Positions 1 through 6,259 of a stretch of DNA of 13,387 nucleotides are shown here, in pieces. The DNA is from Deltaproteobacteria bacterium UBA6967. Lineage in GTDB: Bacteria > SAR324 > NAC60-12. The DNA lies in the NCBI GenBank assembly GCA_002450295.1, contig DJYX01000276.1, positions 1 through 13,387 on the forward strand. Direction: 5' to 3'. The position numbers and the translations under genes are program-made. Position 1 is the first letter of the stretch. Every line of letters starts with the position of its first letter. Under the pieces are notes generated by a model, which was given only the letters and a program-made list of their open reading frames with translations, had not been told where the DNA came from and did not search any database.

Positions 1-733
1 GGCCTTGCAACAGCGAAGAGAATATTTCAAGTCGATGGGAGCCGCCTCCACAGATCATGGGCACCCAACCGCGACTACAGCAGATCTTTCTCGAGCCGAA
101 TGCGAACGACTCCTGACGGGAGCACTTGCAGGGAAACTGAGTGCAGAAGAAGCAGATCAGTTTCGAGGGCAAATGATGACGGAAATGGTGAGGATGAGTC
201 TGGACGATGATCTTGTTGTTCAGTTGCATCCAGGTTCATTCCGTAATCATAATCAACCGCTCTTCGAACGGTTTGGCCGTGACAAAGGAGCGGATATTCC
301 AATGGCAACTGACTATGTCAATGGTCTGAGGCCACTACTAAATAAATTTGGCAATGAACCTCGACTCAGCATGATTCTGTTCACTTTGGATGAGACCAGC
401 TATAGCCGAGAGTTAGCTCCACTCGCTGGACACTATCCCATCCTCAAGCTAGGCCCTGCCTGGTGGTTCTATGACAGTCCTGAAGGGATGTTACGCTTCC
501 GTCGACAAACGAACGAAACCACGGGCTTTTACAACACTGTTGGTTTCAATGATGACACCCGAGCTTTCATGTCGATCCCTGCTAGACACGATTTGGCTCG
601 ACGAATTGACTGCCGCTATCTTGCTGAACTTGTTTGTGAACATCGAATGAGCGAAGAGGAAGCAAGGGAAGTTGCCATTGATCTAGCCTACCGGCTCGTA
701 AAGAAAGCTTATCGATTCAATGAGGAAAAATGA
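1..733 (+). CDS. uxaC: Uronate (glucuronate/galacturonate) isomerase, C-terminal half, 5'-truncated by window
   Basis: The enzyme isomerises D-glucuronate to D-fructuronate (or D-galacturonate to D-tagaturonate), the first cytoplasmic step of hexuronate breakdown. The reading frame is open at the left edge, so the TTG at position 5 is only an internal Leu codon; 243 residues are visible. Characterised family members are about 470 residues, so roughly the N-terminal half lies outside the window. Visible hallmarks are a Q-L-H-x-G strand with a following R-N-H-N, the L-G-x-A-W-W-F-x-D signature near position 455, and the D-x-R-x-F-x-S-x-x-x-R-H segment near position 560-590 that precedes the C-terminal helices. 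The gene overlaps the next one by 4 bases (ATGA), as expected for an operon with uxuB. Family assignment is secure. Glucuronate rather than galacturonate is inferred from the neighbour. Confidence 0.93.
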   Translation, partial: ALQQRREYFKSMGAASTDHGHPTATTADLSRAECERLLTGALAGKLSAEEADQFRGQMMTEMVRMSLDDDLVVQLHPGSFRNHNQPLFERFGRDKGADIPMATDYVNGLRPLLNKFGNEPRLSMILFTLDETSYSRELAPLAGHYPILKLGPAWWFYDSPEGMLRFRRQTNETTGFYNTVGFNDDTRAFMSIPARHDLARRIDCRYLAELVCEHRMSEEEAREVAIDLAYRLVKKAYRFNEEK

Positions 734-2214
734 GTCGCGCAGTAGCACTGCTAGAAAAATTTGGTAATCGCTACCCCCGAGAATCCTGTGGAATTGGTAT
801 TGTTCATCTCGGTATCGGTGCTTTTCTTCGCGCTCACCAGGCTTGGTATACCGACAAGTTACTGAGCCTATACCCCGGGAACTGGTCTATTTCCGGGATT
901 AGTCTTAGGAGCCCAAATGTGCGAGATCAATTGGCTCCCCAAGATGGATTCTACACTCTTGTGGAAAATGATCGCAGCGGGCAGCGCATGGAAGTCATCG
1001 GAGCGGTTCGTGAGGTACTTTGTGCTCCTGAGAGCCCAGCAGCTGTTCTCAATCAGCTTTGTCACCCAGAAACCAAAATTGTTTCCTTAACAGTCACAGA
1101 AAAGGGCTACTGCCACGATCCAGCTACGGGTCGTTTAAACCAGAAACATCCTCAAGTAATAGCTGATCTCGAAAACACAAATCAACCAAGCTCCGCCTTG
1201 GGTTATCTTTGTGAAGCACTTTATCGGCGTTGGAAACAAGAATTAGGTCCGTTCAGCATTGTTAGTTGTGACAACCTGCCGAGCAACGGCAAAGTGCTGA
1301 GGGGACTACTCATCGAATTTGCAAAACTTCGTGATGCTGAGCTTGCGGACTGGATCGAAGACAGAGTTACCTGTCCAAGCTCAATGGTTGACCGGATCGT
1401 ACCTGCAACTACAGAGAAAGATCGTCAGATTGTGCAAAAGCAGCTTGGCTTAGAAGATCAAGGGGTGGTGGTCACTGAGGGTTTTTCTCAATGGGTCCTC
1501 GAGGATAATTTCTGTGCAGGGCGTCCAGCTTGGGAAAATGTCGGGGTAACCATGGTTAATGATGTAACACCATTCGAGCATATGAAATTAAGAATGCTTA
1601 ATGGCACACACTCTACCTTAGCTTACTTAGGCTTCATGGCAGGCCACGAGTTTGTTGCTGATGCAGCTAATGATTCTGATTTTCAACAGCTCCTCCTTGG
1701 AATGTGGCAGGATGAGATCATTCCAACTCTAAGTATGCCCTCAGGGATTGATCTTCAGTCCTATGCTCATGACCTGATGGCACGCTATCAAAACCCAGAA
1801 CTCCACCATCGCCTCTATCAAATTGCGATGGATGGCTCTCAGAAACTTCCTCAACGATTATTAGGCACCCTCCGCGATCATCTTGCTGCCAATCGACTTC
1901 CAAAAAGGATCCTGCTCGCCATTGCAGGATGGATGCGCTACGTGACGGGAATTCAGGAGAATGGGATTGCTTTTGAGGTGCAGGACCCCCTCACTCCAAA
2001 GCTGCAACAGCTTGCCCAAGAGTCTGGATTCCTGAATGGTCATTTAAATACTGAAAAAACTTCAGAGTACGTTAATCAATTACTGCAAATAGAGGAAATC
2101 TTCGGCAGGGACCTAGCAAATCATACTATTTTCTTTCAGCAACTTACCTCAGTCCTTCAAGAACTAACGGAGAATGGGGTCCGTTCAATATTGAGGCAAA
2201 CGGTTACAGCCTAA
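730..2214 (+). CDS. uxuB: D-mannonate oxidoreductase / fructuronate reductase (long-chain mannitol dehydrogenase family)
   Basis: This is a 494-residue polyol-specific long-chain dehydrogenase, close to the usual 480-500 of the family. The N-terminal NAD-binding strand-turn reads G-x-G-x-F-x-R-A-H-Q at residues 28-37. A C-D-N-x-x-x-N-G motif lies at 180-187. The catalytic pattern K-x5-N-x2-H known from Pseudomonas mannitol 2-dehydrogenase (Lys, Asn, His) is present as K286, N291 and H294. The start ATG overlaps the uxaC stop as ATGA and has a GAGGAAA ribosome-binding site within the end of uxaC. Next to uronate isomerase, the likely reaction is NADH-dependent reduction of D-fructuronate to D-mannonate. 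Tagaturonate reductase or mannitol/arabinitol dehydrogenase share the fold and cannot be excluded from sequence alone. Confidence 0.85.
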   Translation: MSRAVALLEKFGNRYPRESCGIGIVHLGIGAFLRAHQAWYTDKLLSLYPGNWSISGISLRSPNVRDQLAPQDGFYTLVENDRSGQRMEVIGAVREVLCAPESPAAVLNQLCHPETKIVSLTVTEKGYCHDPATGRLNQKHPQVIADLENTNQPSSALGYLCEALYRRWKQELGPFSIVSCDNLPSNGKVLRGLLIEFAKLRDAELADWIEDRVTCPSSMVDRIVPATTEKDRQIVQKQLGLEDQGVVVTEGFSQWVLEDNFCAGRPAWENVGVTMVNDVTPFEHMKLRMLNGTHSTLAYLGFMAGHEFVADAANDSDFQQLLLGMWQDEIIPTLSMPSGIDLQSYAHDLMARYQNPELHHRLYQIAMDGSQKLPQRLLGTLRDHLAANRLPKRILLAIAGWMRYVTGIQENGIAFEVQDPLTPKLQQLAQESGFLNGHLNTEKTSEYVNQLLQIEEIFGRDLANHTIFFQQLTSVLQELTENGVRSILRQTVTA

Positions 2215-2230
2215 TCAACAGAGACATTCG

Positions 2231-3316
2231 ATGAGTGCGAATCGAGACTGGGAAAATCAAATGAAGCGTTCCTCCTTAGAGGAATTGAACCAGTACCTGA
2301 TAACTATTCTGGAAAAAGCAGGAACCCGAAGTGAGAGCGCTACAGCAGTGGCCAAAGCTCTCTGCTCAGCCTCTGTAAAAGGTGTGGATAGCCATGGTGT
2401 ACGATTACTGCCACACTATGAAAAGGTTGTTAGAGGAGGGCGTGTCAATGGAAAATCGCAATTAGAAGTGAGGGAAGTAACCCCAGTCGCAGTTGAGGTC
2501 AATGCTAACAACGGCTTCGGACATTATGCATCTTATCGTGCGATTGAGGAGGGAATTCGAAGAGCCAAAACTTATGGGATCAGTATGATTTCAGTGATTC
2601 ACTCCTCCCATCTTGGAGCTCTTGGTAGTTACGTTGAAGAAGCTGCAAATGAGGGATTCCTGGCCTTTGGATTTTCTAATACAGACACACTTGTTTTGCC
2701 TCATGGATCAAAAAAGCCCTTTCATGGCACAAACCCCATCGCCTTCGCAGCACCATTAGACAATGATACGCCTTACCTGATAGACATGGCTACTAGTTGT
2801 GTTCCTTGGAATCGGGTGGCTGATTATGGAGCACAGGGTCGTCCGTTACCTGATGATATTGCTGTCGATAAAAACGGACAGCTAACGAGGAATCACAAAG
2901 AAGCCGTTGCGCTTAAGTCCTTTGGTGGTAACGACTATAGCTATAAGGGTGCAGCTCTTGGCGGTATGATTGAAGTGCTTTGTTCGCCTCTGACTGGTAT
3001 GCCTTTTTGTTCACAAATCTTAAAGATGAACTCTGACGACATGTCCATTCCCAGGCATCTTGGCCAATTTTTTATAGTTCTTAAGCCGGACCTGTTTGTT
3101 TCTCGTGCCACTTTCATGGAATTGATGCAGAACTATTTACAGGAACTACGTGCCTTGCCAGCGCAAGACGGAATGGCTGTTATGGCACCTGGAGATCGTG
3201 AGTGGCGGGTCAAGGAAGAAAGATCCGAGCTTGGAGTCCCAATCCCGGCTTATTTGGAAGAAGAATTCAGCAGACTTGGAGAAAAATATGGCATCAAAGA
3301 GCCAGATTACATCTGA
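2231..3316 (+). CDS. Ldh2-family (malate/L-lactate/ureidoglycolate-type) NAD(P)H dehydrogenase, substrate unknown
   Basis: The 361-residue product has the features of the Ldh2/malate-dehydrogenase-2 family, an NAD(P)H-binding fold distinct from Rossmann dehydrogenases. The D-S-H-G motif is at 53-56, the probable catalytic His is in S-S-H-L-G at 125-129, and G-T-N-P-I and L-I-D-M-A-T blocks follow, then Y-K-G-A with the conserved Lys. Known members reduce 2-oxo acids: 2,3-diketogulonate, sulfopyruvate, oxaloglycolate or piperideine-2-carboxylate. The gene starts 16 bases after uxuB, so it is probably in the same uronate operon and may act on a sugar-acid or 2-keto-acid by-product; that is inference. 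An alternative start at ATG 2261 (residue 11) would begin with the typical family N terminus. Neither start has a strong ribosome-binding site. The 3' end lies only 13 bases from the convergent SH3 gene. Confidence 0.85.
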   Translation: MSANRDWENQMKRSSLEELNQYLITILEKAGTRSESATAVAKALCSASVKGVDSHGVRLLPHYEKVVRGGRVNGKSQLEVREVTPVAVEVNANNGFGHYASYRAIEEGIRRAKTYGISMISVIHSSHLGALGSYVEEAANEGFLAFGFSNTDTLVLPHGSKKPFHGTNPIAFAAPLDNDTPYLIDMATSCVPWNRVADYGAQGRPLPDDIAVDKNGQLTRNHKEAVALKSFGGNDYSYKGAALGGMIEVLCSPLTGMPFCSQILKMNSDDMSIPRHLGQFFIVLKPDLFVSRATFMELMQNYLQELRALPAQDGMAVMAPGDREWRVKEERSELGVPIPAYLEEEFSRLGEKYGIKEPDYI

Positions 3317-3329
3317 AGTGCACTAAATA

Positions 3330-3761
3330 TTATTGAAGATACTCCCGAGCAACCCAGCCTTGGTGGCTTTCTTTGTAACGGGCTGGTCGTTCAACCATCA
3401 CTCTTGCCCAACCTCCTGAGACACACTGCTCAACAACCCTCATGCCGGATTCCAACCTGGCCACCAATTCCTGATCTGCATCGTTGGGATTTACGTAGGT
3501 AACCCTTTCAAACGTGGTTCCAGGTCCGACTCTCAGGTTCACCCGATCTCCCACTACTTCCCTGTTTTTGCCAGTCAGATCTGTTCCATCACATGGGGAC
3601 TCTGATTTCGCGACTAATGACTCCTCCTTTTTCTCATTAGACAAGGTAGGATCCATCGTTTGATAATCCATCAGCGCTACAAATATCATGAGCAAGTGGA
3701 CAGCCACCACTAGGGCCAACGTTATCCAAAACTGAGACGATTGGGAGAGTTTGCTAAACAT
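3330..3761 (-). CDS. Membrane-anchored bacterial SH3 (SH3b) domain protein
   Basis: This is a small protein of 143 residues when started at the ATG at 3761. A TTG one codon upstream is the alternative; neither has a recognisable Shine-Dalgarno sequence. Residues 11-31 form a single hydrophobic membrane segment following a short N-terminal Ser/Lys-rich stretch. A polar linker (about 32-66) leads to an SH3b domain from about residue 68: V-N-L-R-V-G-P-G-T, then L-E-S-G-x-x-V-x-V, G-G-W-A-R-V and a final G-W-V-A-R-E-Y-L. Two cysteines (C57 and C113) would be outside the cytoplasm if the domain is exported and could form a disulfide. Such domains often bind peptidoglycan or cell-wall peptides, but nothing here fixes the ligand. 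It is convergent with the Ldh2 gene. Confidence 0.8.
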   Translation of the reverse strand: MFSKLSQSSQFWITLALVVAVHLLMIFVALMDYQTMDPTLSNEKKEESLVAKSESPCDGTDLTGKNREVVGDRVNLRVGPGTTFERVTYVNPNDADQELVARLESGMRVVEQCVSGGWARVMVERPARYKESHQGWVAREYLQ

Positions 3762-3830
3762 CAAGAGCGGGTGATTGAAGAGTCGAATTTACATGACACT
3801 CATTAAACCAATGGGCAACAGTCTGCCGTA

Positions 3831-3863
3831 GATCCCTTTGGGTGTCCACCCTTGGATTTTTTT
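3831..3863 (+). terminator. Possible rho-independent terminator, + strand, orphan
   Basis: GATCC pairs with GGATT (last pair a G-T wobble), outside an inner GGGTG/CACCC stem with a 2-base loop and a small internal loop between the stems. A run of seven T residues follows on the + strand. No + strand gene ends close by; the nearest is the Ldh2 gene, which stops at 3316. The hairpin may therefore end readthrough from the uronate operon, or be fortuitous. Confidence 0.4.
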
Positions 3864-4019
3864 ACTATGACAAAGAAGGGATTGATAGAAGATTTTCGGA
3901 GAGTACAAATTAGGCCTGATTGAGCCTTCGATATCTGATCTGAACTAAAAAATTTAAACTTAGTTGGGAGTTGAAAGAGGTTGTTGATGAATGTAATGAT
4001 CGCTTGAAAATTTAGGTAA

Positions 4020-4055
4020 GCAGGAAGGCCCCGCATCTTTGTCGAGACCTCCTGC
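4020..4055 (-). terminator. Terminator-like hairpin after the small gene
   Basis: On the - strand, 13 bases downstream of the stop of the 4069-4296 gene, GCAGG-AGGTCTCG pairs with CGGGGCCTTCCTGC. This gives a 13-pair stem with one bulged T, two G-T wobbles and a loop of about 9 bases. The following sequence is only moderately T-rich (TTACCTAAATTTT), so intrinsic termination is plausible rather than certain. An attenuating or RNA-protecting hairpin is an alternative. Confidence 0.5.
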
Positions 4056-4068
4056 CTTCAAACGATGT

Positions 4069-4296
4069 TTAGACAGCTTGTGGATGCTTGTGATCAAGCC
4101 TGTGGTGCTTGTGAATACCAGCAAAATCTAGCAGCCCTTGCCAAGCCTTGAGAAAAAATTTTCGAACAGACTCGCTTTTTTTCACTTCTCGCTCGTTGAC
4201 AAACTGGATCATTGCATACTCCCAGTCATCTCGATACTCACTCTGGAAATACCGTTTAAGCTCAATTTCATGATATCCTTGATATGCGGTAAGCAT
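4069..4296 (-). CDS. Small hypothetical protein, 75 residues
   Basis: I do not recognise this protein. The case for a gene is the ribosome-binding site AGGAGA four bases before the ATG at 4296, one of the strongest in the window, and a terminator-like hairpin just after the stop. Residues 1-45 are charged and probably helical, with many aromatic and acidic residues (Y5, Y8, Y16, F17, Y21, W25, Y27). Residues 46-60 form a short amphipathic W-containing segment. The tail is rich in His and basic residues (H-K-H-H and H-K-H). There is no signal peptide or membrane helix. A weak promoter-like pair lies about 50-80 bases upstream. It stands alone between the SH3 gene and a pseudogene. Function unknown. 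Confidence 0.6.
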   Translation of the reverse strand: MLTAYQGYHEIELKRYFQSEYRDDWEYAMIQFVNEREVKKSESVRKFFLKAWQGLLDFAGIHKHHRLDHKHPQAV

Positions 4297-4347
4297 ATTG
4301 TCTCCTGTAGAAAGAATTGTTAATAAATTTCCAACTGATGTTTAGTA

Positions 4348-4375
4348 AGTTTACTTAATTTTTTCGCACTTGCAA
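4348..4375 (-). promoter_or_regulatory. Weak candidate promoter for the small gene
   Basis: On the - strand a TTGCAA box (4370-4375) is followed by TAAACT (4348-4353) at 16-base spacing, within very AT-rich DNA, about 50 bases upstream of the start at 4296. Both boxes match the sigma70 consensus only in part, and AT-rich DNA yields such pairs by chance. Confidence 0.25.
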
Positions 4376-4544
4376 AATAAATTTTTAAATCTTTTTCACT
4401 TTAGAAAGAAAAAATCCTCAGATTTTGCCGAACACTAATTTAGTCAGATAATGATTTTAGTAAACAAATCGTGTGGGGGGATTGGAATCTGTGGATTGGT
4501 CTAATCAGAGGACCGGGCTAAGAACTCGGTAATCTAGGTAGGTA

Positions 4545-4824
4545 CTAGCTCTTGAAGTAGTGGTTCCAGAATACAACCGTTCTTTGGTTTTGCAACGTAG
4601 GCTTCTTAGGACCATTTGGAGACGAAATTTCAATAGTCCCAGTCGTTAGCCGGATATCCTGCTCCGATACTGACTGAGCCATCGCATAGTTATTCTCCAA
4701 CACTGGCATCAAAGCTAGAGCGACTGTCGTTCCCCCCGCCAATTGGGCCAATCTTTCCAGAAAAATGAGGACGTGGTAAACCAGAGTGTGTGTATTCATC
4801 GTAAAGTTCGATGATCGATTGCTC
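4545..4824 (-). pseudogene. Decayed N-terminal fragment of a dienelactone hydrolase family gene
   Basis: Read on the - strand, one frame gives S-I-I-E-L-Y-D-E-Y-T-H (about 4818-4786). After a shift of one extra base near 4765-4771, the adjacent frame gives F-L-E-R-L-A-Q-L-A-G-G-T, then A-L-M-P-V-L-E-N-N-Y-A-M-A-Q and D-I-R-L. From memory, this is the order found at the N terminus of a dienelactone hydrolase subfamily (D-E-Y-T-H, F-L-x-R-L-x-x-L-A-G-G, L-P-L-L-E-N-N-Y-A). No ATG begins the first segment in frame. A second frame change is likely near 4610, where another frame yields K-T-K-E-R-L. The catalytic Cys-Asp-His region, about three quarters of a normal 290-residue protein, is missing. 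An 84-codon open frame beginning at 4799 is an accidental start inside this remnant. The pseudogene lies just downstream of the alpha/beta hydrolase on the same strand. Confidence 0.75.
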
Positions 4825-4875
4825 AGCGTGTCTGACCCCTAAGGGTAAAGATAATCTTAGCTGAGAAAATCTTCA

Positions 4876-5592
4876 TCAATCGGCTAGCCCCAGTATCCAA
4901 TTGCAGATGAGCGGCCCAACCTTGTCACCGGCTTCGAGGGTGGATAGATGTCCAGCTCCTGAGATGATTTCCAGTTGAGCTCCTGATATTTTGCTAGCCA
5001 TTTCCTGGTGAACTGCGGGAGGAGTGATTTGATCAAGCTCTCCACAAAAAATCAGGGTCGGGCAGTCAATCGTTACTAAAGTTTCGGTACTGTCAGAACG
5101 CTTAAAAATTGCAGCTTGCTGCTTCAAATACTCTTCGGGAGAAGTTCGATAGATCATCGACATCAACTTCTCTGATTTCTCATCATCATGCAAATACTCT
5201 GGAGCGGTAAGCATCCCATGGAAAAGCTTAACCATTTGATCGAATTTTCCTTTTTTAACCATCTGCATGGTCTGTTCACGAGCTTTTACGCGATCAGGAT
5301 TATCAAGTCGATGTTTTGTATCACAGAGAATCATGGCCTTGACACGCTCTGGAGCCTGCCTCCAGATTTCAAAGGAGACATAGCCACCCATTGAAAGTCC
5401 CCCAAGAATGAATTCTCCCTCGACTTCCTCCAATACAAACTCAGCCATTTTGGAGATGGAATCTTGATTTCGCATAAGAGGTTGGTGCACCTCAAAACCA
5501 GCTTTATGAAGGTGTCCTTCCGTTGTTTCCCAGAGGTAAGGATCACAAGCCAGACCATGAAGCAAAACGACAGGGTATTGTTCGGGGTTCAT
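4876..5592 (-). CDS. Alpha/beta hydrolase
   Basis: The 238-residue protein has a complete alpha/beta-hydrolase fold. The oxyanion-hole H-G is at 12-13, the nucleophile elbow G-L-S-M-G-G has Ser67, the catalytic acid is Asp187 in G-E-L-D-x-I-T-P, and the catalytic base is His215 in G-A-G-H-L-S. A Met- and Lys-rich helical cap occupies about 95-165. The catalytic triad is intact, so the protein should be an active esterase, lactonase or C-C hydrolase; the substrate cannot be read from sequence. It resembles the 3-oxoadipate enol-lactonase/MhpC-like branch only in general terms. Its ATG overlaps the msrB stop (ATGA), implying translational coupling and co-expression with methionine sulfoxide repair. 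No signal peptide, so cytoplasmic. Confidence 0.88.
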   Translation of the reverse strand: MNPEQYPVVLLHGLACDPYLWETTEGHLHKAGFEVHQPLMRNQDSISKMAEFVLEEVEGEFILGGLSMGGYVSFEIWRQAPERVKAMILCDTKHRLDNPDRVKAREQTMQMVKKGKFDQMVKLFHGMLTAPEYLHDDEKSEKLMSMIYRTSPEEYLKQQAAIFKRSDSTETLVTIDCPTLIFCGELDQITPPAVHQEMASKISGAQLEIISGAGHLSTLEAGDKVGPLICNWILGLAD

Positions 5593-6008
5593 TCTGTCTC
5601 ATCTGACTGAGGTGACTGAGGTGGCTGATGTTTCAGCGAAATGGAGTTCATACAGAAACGAAGGCCTGTTGGGGCTGGGCCATCCTCAAACACATGACCA
5701 AGATGCGCATCACAACGAGCGCAAAGGACCTCAGTTCGAACCATAAAATGACTCCGATCCACTTGAGTTGCCACCGCTTCTGGATGGATTGGTCTAGTAA
5801 AACTCGGCCATCCCGTGCCCGAATCAAACTTATCGTTTGCATCAAACAATGACTGACCGCAACACGTACAAACGTAGGTTCCAGGTTTTTTGTATTGATT
5901 ATAAGTCCCTGTGAAGGCTCGCTCAGTTCCTTTTTGTCGACAAACGTAAAATTCCTCTGAGGTCAGTTGATCCCTCCATTCCTTTTCTGATTTAATCACT
6001 TTTTCCAT
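5589..6008 (-). CDS. msrB: Peptide-methionine (R)-S-oxide reductase
   Basis: MsrB reduces methionine-R-sulfoxide in oxidised proteins, using a catalytic cysteine recycled by thioredoxin. The 139-residue protein is a normal single-domain length. Two zinc-binding C-x-x-C pairs are at C47/C50 and C96/C99. The G-T-G-W-P-S-F motif is at 64-70, H-L-G-H-V-F at 102-107, and the catalytic Cys119 lies in R-F-C-M-N-S. There is no signal peptide, so it is a cytoplasmic form, and it is not fused to MsrA. The ATG at 6008 has only a weak purine-rich site upstream. It is first in a bicistron with the alpha/beta hydrolase and divergent from the FIST gene. Inverted repeats in the 251-base gap may be regulatory. 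Confidence 0.96.
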   Translation of the reverse strand: MEKVIKSEKEWRDQLTSEEFYVCRQKGTERAFTGTYNQYKKPGTYVCTCCGQSLFDANDKFDSGTGWPSFTRPIHPEAVATQVDRSHFMVRTEVLCARCDAHLGHVFEDGPAPTGLRFCMNSISLKHQPPQSPQSDETE

Positions 6009-6040
6009 AATTTATCTTTTGAAAATGAGACTGGTAAATT

Positions 6041-6067
6041 GATCTCCACTCTTTTGGAGAAGAGATC
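6041..6067. repeat. Interrupted inverted repeat in the msrB leader
   Basis: GATCTC (6041-6046) pairs with GAGATC (6062-6067), and an inner CTC/GAG extends the stem across a 2x2 internal loop, with a TTTTG loop. It lies 33 bases upstream of the msrB start codon, between the msrB and FIST genes. It could be a leader RNA hairpin or an operator. Confidence 0.4.
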
Positions 6068-6075
6068 GGTTAGAT

Positions 6076-6088
6076 CATGAAATTCATG
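6076..6088. promoter_or_regulatory. Perfect 6+1+6 palindrome, possible operator
   Basis: CATGAA-A-TTCATG is a perfect 13-base dyad in the divergent msrB/FIST intergenic region, 67 bases upstream of msrB. Size and symmetry would suit a dimeric regulator. A single copy in AT-rich DNA can occur by chance, and no matching promoter boxes are clear. Confidence 0.3.
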
Positions 6089-6163
6089 GCCTTTGAAAAC
6101 ACTTTTTGTTAGCTTTGATCTGCTAGATTCAAAAGAAACAGCTTAATGGTTTTCTGCAGACAA

Positions 6164-6190
6164 AATTCCTCAGCATCGAGACTGAGAATT
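6164..6190. repeat. Imperfect inverted repeat upstream of the FIST gene
   Basis: AATTCCTCAG and CTGAGAATT pair as a nine-pair stem with one bulged base and an 8-base loop, about 70 bases upstream of the FIST gene start. There is no T tract, so it is not a typical terminator. Confidence 0.25.
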
Positions 6191-6259
6191 CCGTTAAAAA
6201 CAAACCCCGACTCGAAACCCATCATTGCTGAACGGCGAAGTCACTGGAGATTTTAGTTC

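Larger units (their letters stand above)
3762..4068. other. 307-base stretch with no supported gene
   Basis: The stretch lies upstream of the SH3 gene and downstream of the small gene at 4069-4296, on their strand. It contains two terminator-like hairpins (3831-3863 on the + strand and 4020-4055 on the - strand), listed separately. A 77-codon open frame on the - strand (3803-4036) has an AGGAGG 11 bases before its ATG, but that motif is part of the hairpin stem. Its predicted product has no recognisable domain, so I do not call it a gene. Confidence 0.6.

Noticed and set aside
5..7. TTG at position 5 as the start of the uronate isomerase
   Set aside because: The frame is open to the edge, and the visible 243 residues match only the C-terminal half of a roughly 470-residue enzyme.
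3803..4036. 77-codon open frame on the - strand preceded by AGGAGG
   Set aside because: The AGGAGG is 11 bases from the ATG and is part of a terminator-like stem. The product shows no domain or family resemblance, and the frame overlaps only non-coding DNA.
4480..4545. tRNA- or structured-RNA-like GC patch
   Set aside because: Short complementary pieces exist (GGTC/GGACC), but no cloverleaf, conserved T-loop or anticodon arm can be drawn.
4545..4799. Intact 84-residue gene starting at 4799
   Set aside because: Its ATG falls out of frame inside the D-E-Y-T-H codons of the dienelactone hydrolase remnant, so it reads as a piece of a frameshifted pseudogene rather than a true start.
4837..4845. 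CCCTAAGGG palindrome after the alpha/beta hydrolase as a terminator
   Set aside because: The stem is only four pairs around one base, and no T run follows on the - strand.
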